From the NCBI RefSeq assembly GCF_004210375.1, contig NC_134828.1:24358400-24422399 (forward strand): a DNA stretch of 64,000 nt, written 5' to 3'. Position 1 is the first letter of the stretch; each line of letters opens with the position of its first letter. Positions 1-11,643 of the stretch are shown here, one piece after another. Made by a program: the position numbers and the translations under genes. The DNA comes from Tachypleus tridentatus (Eukaryota > Arthropoda > Merostomata > Xiphosura > Limulidae). Below the pieces are notes generated by a model, which saw only the letters and a program-made list of their open reading frames with translations, ran no database searches and was not told the DNA's origin.

Positions 1-477
1 CATTGTAGTTTAGTTATTGATGTTACTGGTTCTTCATATCTTGTATTTGTTAAATGAGTTAAGTAAGTACAGATGTTTGAGAATAGTCAGTTTTTTAGCT
101 TTCTTTTAAGAGTTTATATTTCCTAGTTGAAACTGTTTCATCCTATTTTGGAACAGAGAGTATTGTTACAACTTTATTTTCATTTGTAACTGTTGAAACC
201 AATCCTTTATATCTCTGCTTTAGAATAATAATGATTGTTATCATTGTAAAGTAATAGATTTAACTCTGTGTTTGTTGTTATAACTATTATCTCATATCTG
301 GTTGTTTACACTGTGTCACTATAGTGTAGAACAATTTAGCATGGTTACACTTAGCTATTGGCATTATATTATAAGCTATTTTTATTGTAAGTCAGGCAGA
401 TTGCTGGTTGGAATCATTTGTGGTTAGAACTTGGGTGGTATGTGATTGCCTTTGAACCTCTAATTTTGTTCTTGATT
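1..477. other. AT-rich stretch with no recognised feature
   Basis: No coding exon, RNA or repeat family was recognised. If the CENP-C gene begins upstream of the window this would be intron; that is an inference. Confidence 0.4.
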
Positions 478-689
478 AACCTGTTCGGTGCCGTAGACGA
501 GGTAACTCGTTTAAGCCGATCGGTAACACAGTGCCACGAACGAGATAATTCATTCTCAATAATACCTAACTTCAACGCTAGATATCAGCACCATACATGC
601 ATTTGATCTACTTACAATTTATTCAATTTAGCTGAAAAAACCCAGCATAGGAGATGCCATAGCAGCTGAAATACTTGGCAGTCAACAGG
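478..689 (+). repeat. Dispersed repeat of unknown class with palindromic core
   Basis: The segment aligns over its whole length with the reverse strand of 52765-53011. Shared blocks are a 5' block containing TGCCGTAGACGAG and GGTAACACAG, a middle block around ACTTACAA, and a 3' block AGCAGCTGAAATACTTG ending in CAACAGG. The 5' block holds a short palindrome, ACGAG-GTAA-CTCGT. TGCCGTAG occurs in the 5' block here and again in the 3' block of the other copy. The repeat ends exactly where the 18S-like sequence begins. No coding potential is evident, and I cannot assign it to a named family. Confidence 0.7.
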
Positions 690-1191
690 TTAATGAAAGC
701 ATTCTTGGCAAATTCTTTGCAGTAGTTTGTGTTATGACGGTCCAAGAATTTCAGTATGAATGCCCTCATTCGTCTCTCTTAATCATTACCTCGTGTTCTG
801 AAAACCAACAAAGTAGAACTGAGGTCCCATTTCATTATTCCATACACCGTTATTCAGATGTTTTACCTGCTTTGAGCACTCTAATGTTTTCAAAGTAAAC
901 TTACTGGTCACCCAAGACACTCAATCAAGGGTGCCAAGGGAAAACCGGCAGAATGTTTTGGCCAGGCAGTAACTGCCAAAGTAGACTACCAGTCTTGAAA
1001 TGAGATCCAGCTATGAGCTTTTTAACTGCAGCAACTTTAATATGTGCTATTGGATCTGTAAGCTGTAATTACCATGGCTGCTGGCACCAGATTTGCCCTC
1101 CAGTAGATTCCCATTAAAGGATTTAGAGTTTGCTCATTCAGTTACAGGGCCTCAATAGAGTCTTGTATCATTATTTTTCATCACTACCTCC
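690..1191 (-). pseudogene. Degenerate 18S rRNA fragment (nuclear rRNA pseudogene)
   Basis: Read on the minus strand, this is recognisably the middle of eukaryotic 18S rRNA. It runs from a GGAGGTAGTGATGAAAAATA block through CTGGTGCCAGCAGCC (the 530-loop region) and ATATTAAAGTTGCTGCAG to the V4 region. It then continues through TTAGAGTGCTCAAAGCAGG, AATAACGGTGTATGGAATAA and GTGAAATTCTTGGACCGTC to AATTTGCCAAGAATGCTTTC. It carries many point substitutions: for example the invariant CCGCGG of the 530 loop reads CCATGG. It covers only about 500 of some 1,800 bases. It is therefore a fragment and not a working rRNA gene. It lies antisense to the CENP-C gene and abuts a dispersed repeat on its left. 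Confidence 0.85.
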
Positions 1192-1372
1192 ACAATCTTG
1201 GAGTTGGTAATTTGCACACTTATTGCCTTCCTTGGATGTTTTAGCTATTTCTCAGTCTCCCTCTCTTTGTTTTCATCAACAACAAAAGTAAGAACAATTT
1301 CATGTAATTTATGTAAACATCAAAAGAAAAAGCAGTTGTTTAGTAACCTTTGTGAATTTGTTTATTTTTTAG

Positions 1373-1484
1373 GGGAGAAAAACAAATTATGTTCCCAAAC
1401 TGGTGATAAGAATGGATCGATTACAAGATTGTCTCTTTATCCTTGTGAACCTGATAATACAAAGAGTACCTTGACTAGGAAAAG
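1373..1484 (+). CDS. CENPC: Probable internal exon of CENP-C, N-terminal side
   Basis: The exon has a pyrimidine tract plus AG before it and AAAG|GTAAAA after it. It begins by completing a split codon with two bases and ends with two bases of the next one. It encodes about 37 residues rich in K, S and T (for example LSLYPCEPDN). Its last codon joins exactly to the exon at 3636 as arginine. CENP-C is the DNA-proximal scaffold that binds CENP-A nucleosomes and recruits the Mis12 complex. This piece has no motif of its own, and assignment rests on frame, strand and position upstream of the recognisable exons. No exon that would precede it was found between 1 and 1372. Confidence 0.5.
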
Positions 1485-3108
1485 GTAAAATATTGTTTTG
1501 CATCTTTGATAGTAAAGCAATTGCATTATAATGTTTCAATTACAAAGTAAATTTTAGAAAATTACAAATAAAAAAAATAGGCTTGGATCCTTTCATATGT
1601 CTAAAGGAAGCTGTTATAGAACTAAAAATGTTTTAACAATGATAATGACATACTTTTTATGGATATCTTTGAATATTAACAAGTTGGATATATGTTAGAA
1701 AAAAACTACAATTTATACATTTATTGTTTATATGCAGTCTGTAAACCATTGCAGTACAATATAATTTTTTGCCATTTGAATAAGTTATTCAATCATGATG
1801 TCCTATCTGATTGTGAGGGTTGATAGTTATGGCTTTTCTGAGTTCTCGTTGCTTGTGCCAACTTTCATAACTCAAGCTTGTCTTCTATAATATACGTTAT
1901 AATGTTAAATGAACCTTTTTCTGTCTCTCACTTTTCTTTGTTTTAGGAATCTCTGCCAACCTTATCTCAGGTCTAATTATATGCTGAGAGTAACAGATCT
2001 TCTGTTACCTACCTTTGTTGTAATTTTACCTTTTGGATATTCCAGGTTTCCATACCGATGTTTCCTTCTATATGCTGTCAACTATTTTTTGTTACAGTAG
2101 CACTTTAAATAATGTATGTTATATCTGCTTTCTGTTTGTTCTTATGTCTATATATGTGTCTCATTAAATGAATATTCAGTTCTTAAGTTACACTTTCATT
2201 TCATACTAAATGACTAAATTAACACTCAGTCCTTAACTATTTAAACCTGTACTTTTTGTGGGGCATTCTGCTAGAAATATTTACATAATTTCCCAATATT
2301 TGTCACAATACCTTTATAAAATTTCAATTTGTTTTAGTTTTTCCCATCAGCATCAGGGCTATCCACATGAAGTATTGTTGAGTAAGTAGCTTCAGACTTC
2401 TCCCTGTTGGTGTCACCATCTAGTGGGTAAATCTTAAAACTTTTTATCAGGCATTGGTAATGCCCTCTTGGGTTTAAGGAGCTAATTTACACTGATGTTT
2501 TTTTCTAATTGGATATTTTTTCCTTTAAAGATTTATGTTTTTTGTAAAATTCTTTTTGCAACTTTGGAGGTAGACCTGGGCAAGTAGCAATAGCCTCATC
2601 AATTGATTAATTAATATACAAGCAAAACTGAAAAAATAAAGATGAAAATTAAAAGCTAGTTGCTATTAACCAGATGCTTCATTAGTGAAAGTGCCAGATC
2701 GCCAATCACAGTAGAGATGGCAATAGGAACTGATCCCAAGACCCTTGAATCATGAGTTCTTGCACCCCCTGAACTACTAAAGTTGAAAGCTTAAATAATT
2801 GTTTATGTATCTTTGTCATTAACAATAATCAAATGTAATAGCAATATTTTGATTACCTGAATAGTTGGTATAACTGGAAATAAAAGTTAAAACCCCAAGA
2901 TAAATTAGTTGATTGTTTTTATGATATTCAGTGTAATTGTAATTTAATTAATTGATTATTGGAAGACAAGAAAATACTAATAATTAGAAAGATTAATTTT
3001 TGATAATTATTACTTTTAAGAAAATTGATTTGATCATAATTTCGATTAACAATGTCATGTCATTGTAATAAATTCAACTGCCTACCTGTATTTGAGGTCA
3101 CCATATTT
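1485..3108 (+). other. Intron, no repeat recognised
   Basis: AT-rich intronic sequence. A possible 24-base microexon (1947-1970) lies here, with a good pyrimidine tract and AG before it and AG|GTCTAA after it. It would keep the frame between the flanking exons, but nothing else supports it. Confidence 0.4.
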
Positions 3109-3120
3109 GTATGGTGTGAC

Positions 3121-3398
3121 GGCCTGGCATGGCCAGGTGGGTTAAGGCGTTAGACTTTTAATCTGACTGTCACGAGTTCAAATCTCCATCACACCAAACA
3201 GGTTTGCCCTTTCAGCCATGGGGGAGTTATAATGTGACAGTCAATTCCACTATTCATTGGTAAAAGAGTAGCCCAAGAGTTGGCAGTGGGTGGTGATGAC
3301 TAGCTGCCTTCCCTCTAGTCTTATACTGCTAAATTAGAGATGGCTAGCACAGGTAACCCTTGAGTAGCTTTGTGCGAAATTCAAACCAACCAACCAAC
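3121..3398 (+). mobile_element. tRNA-derived SINE, main family, full length
   Basis: The head is GGCCTGGCATGGCCAGGTGG followed by a degraded B box (GAGTTCAAATCT). The body has the family landmarks GCCCTTTCAGCC, GTAGCCCAAGAGTTGGC, GGTGGTGATGACTAGCTGCC and GAAATTCAAA, and the tail is a CAAC repeat. The flanks carry a 12-base target-site duplication with one mismatch, GTATGGTGTGAC (3109-3120) and GTATGATGTGAC (3399-3410). It lies in a CENP-C intron. Confidence 0.93.
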
Positions 3399-3635
3399 GT
3401 ATGATGTGACATTTATCATGTATCTATCATACCAAAGGTCTAATAAAAAGTTTCATTGAAACGTTACATGAAATTTGTTTTTGTCTGTTATGATGGATTT
3501 AATAATAATGTTATTTACTTGTACAAATTTTACCATATTTTGAACATGATAGGAACTTGATTTGTAAAAAATTATGATATGCAGTGATAAAATCAGGAAA
3601 CCCATGTATTTTGTTTTAATATATTTTCTTCTCAG

Positions 3636-3698
3636 ATTGAAGTTTGACGAATTAAGTAGTGATGATGAAGCTGAAGATACGTTCATCGTGGGGATAAA
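3636..3698 (+). CDS. CENPC: Probable short exon of CENP-C (acidic patch)
   Basis: This 63-base exon lies between TTCTTCTCAG and AAA|GTAAGA, a strong donor. The only open frame reads LKFDELSSDDEAEDTFIVG, an acidic serine-rich patch. It is the frame required by the preceding exon. It ends with two bases of a codon, but the next recognised exon (6498) needs one base carried over, so the join as written shifts frame. Either a small exon is missing between them or the A-run at 6502-6507 has one A too many. Confidence 0.5.
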
Positions 3699-6497
3699 GT
3701 AAGATGATACATTTTTTCCAACTTCCTCGGTTCTTCGTGGATCACGAAACTTTGTAATTTTAATTGATCTTTTTGGTATTTCAGTCCACTTCATTGCCTG
3801 GTTCTGTAAGTTTTGACCATAAAACCAGTTGTATGCTAAAAGAAAAAGCTTATTACATAATAGCATGACCTCAGTATGTTATATGTAGCTTATTTTGGTA
3901 TTTTGATAGATATTTGGTCAGATATTAGTATCTGTTTGATAGCAGCATCACTGAAATTTTAATTTGTCATTTTAGAACTGTATAACCAAAAACATGCAGT
4001 AGGAAATAAGAAGTTATAAATAACCAACAAACAACGGATGATCAGTTTATTAATAACTTTATTGATATGAAATAATAATGGCATTATGTGCTTTAATTTG
4101 TAACGAGGATCACAAAAAGATACATTAAACTCAGTTTTTAGTAACTTGTTTTGTGCACGTAAATCCTTTACTGTTGATATTTTCTTCTAATTGTCTTCCA
4201 CCTCGTTAGCTATTATTATTACTTTCTGGACATTTCTAGACAAGTCTAGACTGTTTTTGAACTTTTCCCATCTCTGTAACTATTGTTTTTACATTTTGGA
4301 CATATCTAGTAAGTCTGAACTCTATAAAATTTCGTCTGTCACTGTAAATTTTGTTACCAATTTATTTCATGTGTAATTTGTTTAGTGTTTTTTTACAGAT
4401 ATCAGTTATGTTTATAATTACTTATATGTTGCTTTGTTTCTAAAATAATCTGTTAGTGGAACTTGGCTGGATATTTGGTATTCATATTCAGCTGTATACA
4501 CATTTGTTTTTTGTATATTTATTAAACTAAGCCTTCTTCAAAGTCAAAGTGCTATATCTTTACAGGATAGTCCACATTTGCATTTCCTGTTATAGAATTC
4601 AGTAATTAAATACATAAAGAAACAATCATACAATTCTTAACACTTTTAGCCTCAAACAGTTTTTCATGTGCACCGTTAATGGCTGTCAGCACATGTAATC
4701 AACATTCAATTTTAGCTCACATTCTCTGTAACATGTACACAGCTACAGTGATAATAGGATCTGTTTTCCTGGTTTTTAGCTCCATATGTTATAGGTGTGC
4801 AACGCATGATATCCTTAACATATCCCCAAAGAATGAAGTCGATTAGTGTGTGGTGAATGTGGATGCCACAGAATTGGTCCAACCTGCAAGTCAAACAATG
4901 CAATGAGCCTTTTCTCTCATGTTTATCATTTTATGAAGTAACACTGCTTACTGGATTGAAAATAATAAAAAAAAATAGATAATAAAAGCTGTATGAGATG
5001 GGATACGATATGTTGAGAACTGCATGTTTATATTTCTTTAGTTATAAATTTATGAAATTCTAAAATAGGAGACATGATTTTGTGCCATTCTGCATACATA
5101 CATATGTTTCTGTGTATACTACATATTGTAGTCTGCACCTATTTAAAAATGAAGACGAGAAGTGAATTTTTTGTATAAAATAAAGCTACCAAACTTACAA
5201 AGACTCAACCATAACCATAAAAAAAAATTCACAGCGTAGTTTTGATCTGTAGCACATGAATCAAATTAGTTTGTTTGATTTCTAAGAACATCTTTGTATT
5301 GAGTTTCACATCACATTACAGATTCATTGAGCCTGGAAGTGCTAAAAAATTTTTATTGACATTTTGGGCAGTTTGGTACCTGTATTGTCTTTCAACTTGG
5401 TAGATTACAACTTGATACTTGAAACTGTCTAATTACAGAATTGAATAGAAGAAAAATGAAAACAATTATATATCATACAAATACTTTATTTGTTAATGAC
5501 CATGATAGTGTAATGCCTTTACTGCTAAAACAATCACCCTTAATGAATGAAGTCAATGCTACTATGGTTCTCAAATAAGGCAACCCTTTCCTCTTTTTAA
5601 TTTTTTTTTTAACATTTCTGTGATCAGATTAAACTTTTTCATAATTGCTAAATGCTTATTAAAAACATCCATAATTCTTCTGTCAGTACCCCAATGTTTC
5701 ACACTCTTTTGGACAAGTTATTTCTCTTTGTTCCAGTTCAGTAAAATACTTGAGTCTATGTTGAATACTTTTAAATACATTCTAATTTTATATGCTGCAG
5801 CAACTCTGAATAAATTAATACATCTTAAAGTCAATTTTGTTAGCAGCAGTTATTGTTACACTTGTCCAAACATTTTGGTCATTTATGACCTCTTTCTGTT
5901 TTTTAAGAAAGAAACCAAACTTCTCAGTTTTTGTTTTTTTCACCCTGTATTTTATGTAACATATTTTATTAATTAGATATTTGTATGCTTAGAAAGACAA
6001 GAAAATATTTTCAGTTAAGAAGAAACACAAGACTTAAATTGGTTATAAAATATTAAATGAACATTTTATTTAACTTGTTTATGGTTGACATCAAACTTCT
6101 GAATTGTGATATTGTAATAGAATTAATATTATAGATCATTGTGTACTCAGTATTAAATATAAACATAATTAAAATAAAAAATGACAGGTGCTGATTAATA
6201 ACAATAAGATATATGGTCAAGGTGGCTGTTGGTGTCCACTGTTTTTCTTTTTTCGTGGTTCAGAATTGGAGACAGTGCTATGTTACCTTGACTGCACACT
6301 GACAAACACATTGTAACTGGACTTTGCAGTTAAAATGTAGAAAGCCAGTACTAAATTTTAGCATGCAAATAAGAGAAATGTAGCTTTCTATTAGGAAAGG
6401 CTGATAAATATATAAATAATAAATTAAATATATTGTAATTATTTAGAAATGTATCTAATATTTGTTTTGTTTAAATGTAATTTGTTTGAACTTGTAG
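3699..6497 (+). other. Intron, no recognised element
   Basis: AT-rich intron of 2.8 kb. The short open stretches here have no recognisable product and poor coding character. No SINE was seen. A small exon of length 2 mod 3 could hide here, and it would repair the frame between the flanking exons. Confidence 0.45.
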
Positions 6498-7712
6498 GTC
6501 TAAAAAACAAACGAAACGTGAGCAAGTTGGGGAAGAACTCTGTAGAAAAGCTAAAACCAAGAAATGAAGAGAATGTTTCAGAAAGGCCTTTCAGCTTTAC
6601 ATTACATAATTCTGTTCTGAGTTCTCTTCCATTGTCTCCACAGACAGAGAAAAGTTACTTGTCAGAGGCAGGTCCAAAACATCAAATTGAAAACAACGAT
6701 CAAAAAACAATACCAAACACTTCAAGAAGGCAAAAACCTAACACATATATGCATGTTAGTTCAAGCAGTGACTCTGAAGTTGAGACAACATTTAGGTTAG
6801 TACTTGATCCTAAAAGTTCAAAGAAGCAAACTCCAGCTTTGACGAAAAACGACACATTGGGGACTCGTCTCAAGTCTACATCCAGTGCGGGCGTGTCGGA
6901 TGAAATCATCACAAAATGTGTGAGATTTAGTGATGCTGGGGTGGATGAGTTGATTGATGAAAATGGTGGATGTGAAACTGAAAGTTTTGGTCATGAAATA
7001 AGAGATGTTTCATTAAGAAATTCTCTTCTCTTCAATAAGGATAGTTCCAGTTTGAAACAGTCTGACAGAAGTGAAATAGATGTGATTAAAGACAATTTGG
7101 AAGTAAGTGAAAGTCAAGAAAATACACAGAAGAATAAAGAGTGTGGGGAAGTGAAAAGCAAGTCTAGTAAAGGAAGAGAAAGAAATACAAGGGGAAGAAA
7201 AAATCCATCTGGAACATCTTTGAAAGAGGTTGATGGTTTAGCCAAGGAGAATATTGTAGCTGTAGTGCCAGAAGAAGAAATGAGAAATTCAAGAAGGTCT
7301 GAGAAAGCTGTTGATGACCAGTATTTGGAGGACCTAAAGGATATTGATAATAAGTTAGTGTTTAATGAAACTCTTAAAAAGAAAACATATAATAAAGAAG
7401 TTAACAAAAAACTGGAATCCGTGACAGATACTTGTAATATATTGAAAAAGTCTTTAAATAGTGAAGCTAAAAGAAATGGAATGAATATTAGGACATCAGA
7501 CCTGAAAGCTGTTGAGGGAAAACTTAATTCTACCAGTTCTGATGGGTGTGATTCACCTGTGTCAAATGAGGATGAAAAATTGTCCAACTCTAAAACTGAA
7601 TCAAAAGTACAAGGACCTTTTAAAAGCTGCTTGGATCTACTAAAGTATGCAAAAGGCAAGAACAAAAAGTTTAATCAAGTTAGTTCTACCAAGAAACAGA
7701 TGGCAAGTGAAG
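6498..7712 (+). CDS. CENPC: Large disordered central exon of CENP-C
   Basis: This 1.2-kb exon follows TTGAACTTGTAG and ends at GAAG|GTGAGT with one base of a codon. It encodes about 400 residues that are very rich in S, K, E, N and D. There is no membrane segment or folded domain, but there are charged clusters and a basic SKGRERNTRGRKN patch near the middle. This matches the long unstructured central part of CENP-C, which is poorly conserved between animals. The phase at its 3' end joins perfectly to the exon with the CENP-C motif. The first bases are problematic: in the frame demanded by the upstream exon a stop appears after about 22 codons. Removing one A from the run at 6502-6507 would give a continuous frame. 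The open stretches on the opposite strand are shadows of this exon. Confidence 0.75.
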
Positions 7713-7806
7713 GTGAGTGGGTGCTACCATATAAATGAGTCTTAGATACCTGTTTCTTTAAAGTCTAGTTATTTCAGTATACTAATGACAATAGTAGATT
7801 ATACTA

Positions 7807-8053
7807 CAGGGTGTTCGGAAAGTCATTGTGCAGTTTTGAAAGCAGCGATAACAACATTCATTCAGTCTATTTCAAGCCAGCAACTGATAGCAGTGTTTAG
7901 AAACAGAATAAGATGGATCCAAACCTGTATTGATGCCAACGGGGGTCACTTTCAACATTGTTTATGATTGTCATTCATATTTACCTCCTGTATTGTATAT
8001 TGAAATATGTCTTAATAAATATACAAGTGCACAGTGACTTTCCAAACACCCTG
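7807..8053 (+). mobile_element. Tc1/mariner-type MITE keeping a transposase stub
   Basis: A 247-base element with terminal inverted repeats beginning CAGGGTGTTCGGAAAGTCA on the left and CAGGGTGTTTGGAAAGTCA (complement) on the right. A TA dinucleotide flanks each side, as expected for the Tc1/mariner superfamily. Inside, a short open frame ends in CIDANGGHFQHCL. This resembles the C-terminal tail of many Tc1/mariner-like transposases, so the element seems to be an internal-deletion derivative that kept both ends and the last part of the gene. It lies in the CENP-C intron after the long exon. Confidence 0.8.
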
Positions 8054-8056
8054 TAG

Positions 8057-9349
8057 TTTAAACAATTAAGTACAGGGGCAACTTACAGAGTGTTCACTAA
8101 TCTTTTCTTATTATATGTTATAATATATAATGATAATAGTAGATTACTTCTAAGTTACACAATCAGATAATGTATCAGCTTCTTGGTAACAGTGTATTAC
8201 TTCTAGATTAAAAAGGATTGGATACTAGGGCAACTTTAAAAAAATGTTTTATAGTCTGCTGCTTTCAAAATAGCAACAGAATATTGGTTCCAGTGATATT
8301 AATAGTAGATTATTTCAAACTGAAACAGTAAGATATTGTAATGAATTTAAGGCTACAATAAAAATGAATATAAAAAAATTATAATTGGACTTGTTTTCAG
8401 GAATATGAGTACATAATTATTAGTGGTTTTATCATTTTTTTTATTGAGAAAGTATCTACTCGTGGATATCATTTGTATTGTTATCCACATCCAGAGATTT
8501 GTGTGTGTAGCAGGTCTGGTCAAATTGTTGCTGTTAGGTCACCATGGTGACTAAAAATTACATCATGGCTCCCAGTAATTTCTCTCTTTTTTTATTCATG
8601 TGATGGGTTAGGCTGTGTTAAATAAAACTTGGATCTCGAACACTTTTAGGTTCTTAGAAGTCCAGAATTATTTTTGCATTTTTTGAGTTCTAAATCAGAC
8701 TTTGTTTCTGAAGGTTTGAGAGTCAGATTCAGCAGTTCATGTGTTTTTTAAGGATGAAACTCTGCTGTTCTACAGTGTGTTACATATTTTGTGTTATTTT
8801 ATTATTATTCTTTCTCTCAATTCAACCAATCTGTGCACGTGTTTAGACTCAGATGGGACCAGAGCCAGTCAGTTCAAGCAATACTATCGAGTGGTTGTTG
8901 ATATCATGCCAATGTTAGCATACATTTGTTGCTTTGAAAGTAAATAAATATATAAATCCCCATTTCCTAATAAAACAATACTGAGGCTAGGCACACCTGG
9001 CTCCTAGACTTGAAGATATTTATCAAGACCTAGCACATAATATTTTACTTAACAGCCTATTGTTTAATATCCTCTTACACCGATTAGTTGTGATAAAACA
9101 TATTTAAATCTGATATGATAAATTGATCTGTTTTTTCCAAAATCACATTTGCTGCAGAAATATATAAGTAAAAAAGAACCATGAACTTCTGTGAAAGCTG
9201 TTTTTGTCCTTTGTAGATAGTAAATTGGTCAATCTATGAAAAATAACAAATGCCAAACACATTTTCATATTAGTGAGAGGTAACACTTGCTTTATATTAT
9301 ACACTGTTTGTATTTTACATATAACAACCCTACTTCTCCCTCCCCAGAA
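8057..9349 (+). other. Intron, nothing recognised
   Basis: AT-rich intronic sequence without a recognised gene or element. The short open stretches on either strand look incidental. Confidence 0.45.
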
Positions 9350-11450
9350 GTCTCTACATGTCATCACTATTGATCTCAGGAGGTTAAGGGAATTGCTGAC
9401 TTTATATGTATATTAATTAAGGTGCTGTTAATTTGTATATTTGTAGTCTTGCATGGTCATTTTAATGACTGTTTTCAGTTAAACAGTTGATGATTAGGGT
9501 ACTAAGAGAATTGTTGATTTATATTAACTAATATATTTGTTATTCTAGATAGTCAACATATTTTTCTCAGAGAATTGAGGGAACTATTTATTCATGTTAA
9601 TTACTACCTTTGAAATCCTCTACAGTCACTAGACTGTTGTCAGGGGAGTTAAGAGTGTTGTTGACTCATGTTAATTACTACCTCTGTAATCCTCTATACT
9701 CACTAGACAGCTATCACAGGTGTTGAGAGAGTTGATTTGTGTTAATTACTACCTCTGTAATCCTCTATAGTCATTAGACAGCTATCAGAGGTGTTGAGAG
9801 AGTTGATTTGTGTTAATTACTACCTCTGTAATCCTCTACAGTCATTAGACAGCTATCAGAGGTGTTGAGAGAGTTGATTTGTGTTAATTACTACCTCTGT
9901 AATCCTCTATAGTCACTAGACAGCTATCACAGGTGTTGAGAGAGTTGATTTGTGTTAATTACTACCTCTGTAATCCTCTATAGTTATTAGACTGCTATCA
10001 GAGGTGTTGAGAGAGTTGATTTGTGTTAATTACTACCTCTGTAATCCTCTATAATTATAAGACTGCTATCAGAGGTGTTGAGAGAGTTGATTTGTGTTAA
10101 TTACTACCTTTGTAATCCTCTATAATTATAAGACTGCTATCAGAGGTGTTGAGAGAGTTGATTTGTGTTAATTACTACCTTTGTAATCCTCTATAGTCAT
10201 TAGACTGCTATCAGAGGTGTTGAGAGAGTTGATTTGTGTTAATTACTACCTATGTAATCCTCTATAGTCACTAGACTGCTATCAGAGGTGTTGAGTGAGT
10301 TGATTTGTGTTAATTACTACCTCTGTAATCCTCTATATTCATTAGACAGCTATAAGAGGTGTTGAGAGAGTTGATTTGTGTTAATTACTACCTCTGTAAT
10401 CCTCTATATTCATTAGACAGCTATAAGAGGTGTTAAGAGAGTTGATTTGTGTTAATTACTACCTTTGTAATCCTATATAGTCACTAGACTGCTATCAGAG
10501 GTGTTGAGAGAGTTGATTTATGTTAATTACTACCTTTGTAATCCTCTATAGTTATTAGACTGCTATCATAGGTGTTGAGAGAATTGATTTGTGTTAATTA
10601 CTACCTTTGTAATCCTCTATAGTTATTAGACTGCTATCATAGGTGTTGAGAGAGTTGATTTGTGTTAATTACTACCTTTGTAATCCTCTATAGTTATTAG
10701 ACTGCTATCATAGGTGTTGAGAGAGTTGATTTGTGTTAATTACTACCTTTGTAATCCTCTATAGTCATTAGACTGCTATCAGAGGTGTTGAGAGAGTTGA
10801 TTTGTGTTAATTACTACCTTTGTAATCCTCTATAGTTATTAGACTGCTATCATAGGTGTTGAGAGAGTTGATTTGTGTTAATTACTACCTTTGTAATCCT
10901 CTATAGTCACTAGACTACTGTCAGAGGTGTTAAGAGTGTTGTTGACTCATGTTAATTATTGCCTGTGTAATCCTCTAAGTCACTAGACTGCTATCATAGG
11001 TGTTAAAAGTCTTGTTGACTCATGTTAATTAGTATCTTTATAATCCTCTATAGTCACTAGACTACTGTCAGAGGTGTTAAGAGTGTTGTTGACTCATGTT
11101 AATTATTACCTTTGTAATCCTCTCTAGTCACTAGACTACTCTGTTAGAGAGTGTGTTGAGAGTGTTGTTGACTCTGTAATTAGAGAGTGATTTGTGTTAC
11201 TACATCTGTAATCTTCTATAGTCATTAGACTGTTAATTATTGCCTGTGTAATCCTCTAAGTCACTAGACTGTTATCATAGGTGTTAAAAGTGTTGTTGAC
11301 TCATGTTGATTACTGTCTTTGTAATCCTCTATAGTCACTTGACTGTTGCCAAGGGGAATTAAAAGAAATGGTAACCCATATAATTGATACATTTCTAATC
11401 TTGTATAGTCACATTGAAAGGCATTTTTTGTAGTCAATGTCAATTGAGAC
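9350..11450 (+). repeat. 71-base tandem array (intronic minisatellite)
   Basis: From about 9660 to 10925 the sequence repeats with a constant 71-base period (for example GTTAATTACTACC at 9741, 9812 and 9883), some 17-18 copies. Variants sit at a few positions: CTCTG or TTTG, CAGAGG or CATAGG, TAGTCA or TAGTTA. On both sides the repeat decays: recognisable but diverged copies with changed length reach back to about 9350 and forward to about 11450. A homogeneous core with decayed edges is what unequal exchange produces. It fills much of the intron before the CENP-C motif exon. Confidence 0.93.
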
Positions 11451-11493
11451 TAAGATTAGTTAATATAATAGTAACATTTGTATTTTTCTTCAG

Positions 11494-11643
11494 ACTCTTC
11501 TTCAAGGAGACCAGAGCCAATTGGAGCTGAGGAAAACCCAAACGGTTGTCCAAAAATTATAAAACGTGGTTTGAAACGTACAACTGTGAAACCAGTGGCA
11601 TTCTGGAGGAACGAACGTGTCGATTACAGACGTACATCAAAAG
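11494..11643 (+). CDS. CENPC: CENP-C motif exon
   Basis: This 150-base exon lies between TTTTCTTCAG and AAAG|GTATGT, phase 1 at both ends. It encodes 50 residues that include VKPVAFWRNERVDYRR, preceded by a basic run (KRGLKRTT). This is the CENP-C motif, the signature of the family: its arginine contacts the H2A/H2B acidic patch and its aromatic residues engage the C-terminal tail of CENP-A or H3. The key pattern, a basic run, then KP, an aromatic, W, R, E-R and D-Y, is all present. This is the strongest single piece of evidence for the gene's identity. It joins in frame to the exons before and after it. Confidence 0.9.

Noticed and set aside
418-606. Open frame of 62 codons near the left edge
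   Set aside because: It lies in the dispersed repeat that recurs at 52765-53011, where it is not open, and it lacks an ATG.
3453-3866. 137-codon open frame on the minus strand
   Set aside because: It overlaps a CENP-C exon and its intron in antisense, and its composition is not protein-like.
5320-5425. Candidate extra CENP-C exon after ATCACATTACAG
   Set aside because: The frame is open for about 27 codons only, has no clear donor and no CENP-C-like sequence.
6700-7665. Long open frames on the minus strand
   Set aside because: They are antisense shadows of the low-complexity K/E/S-rich CENP-C exon at 6498-7712.
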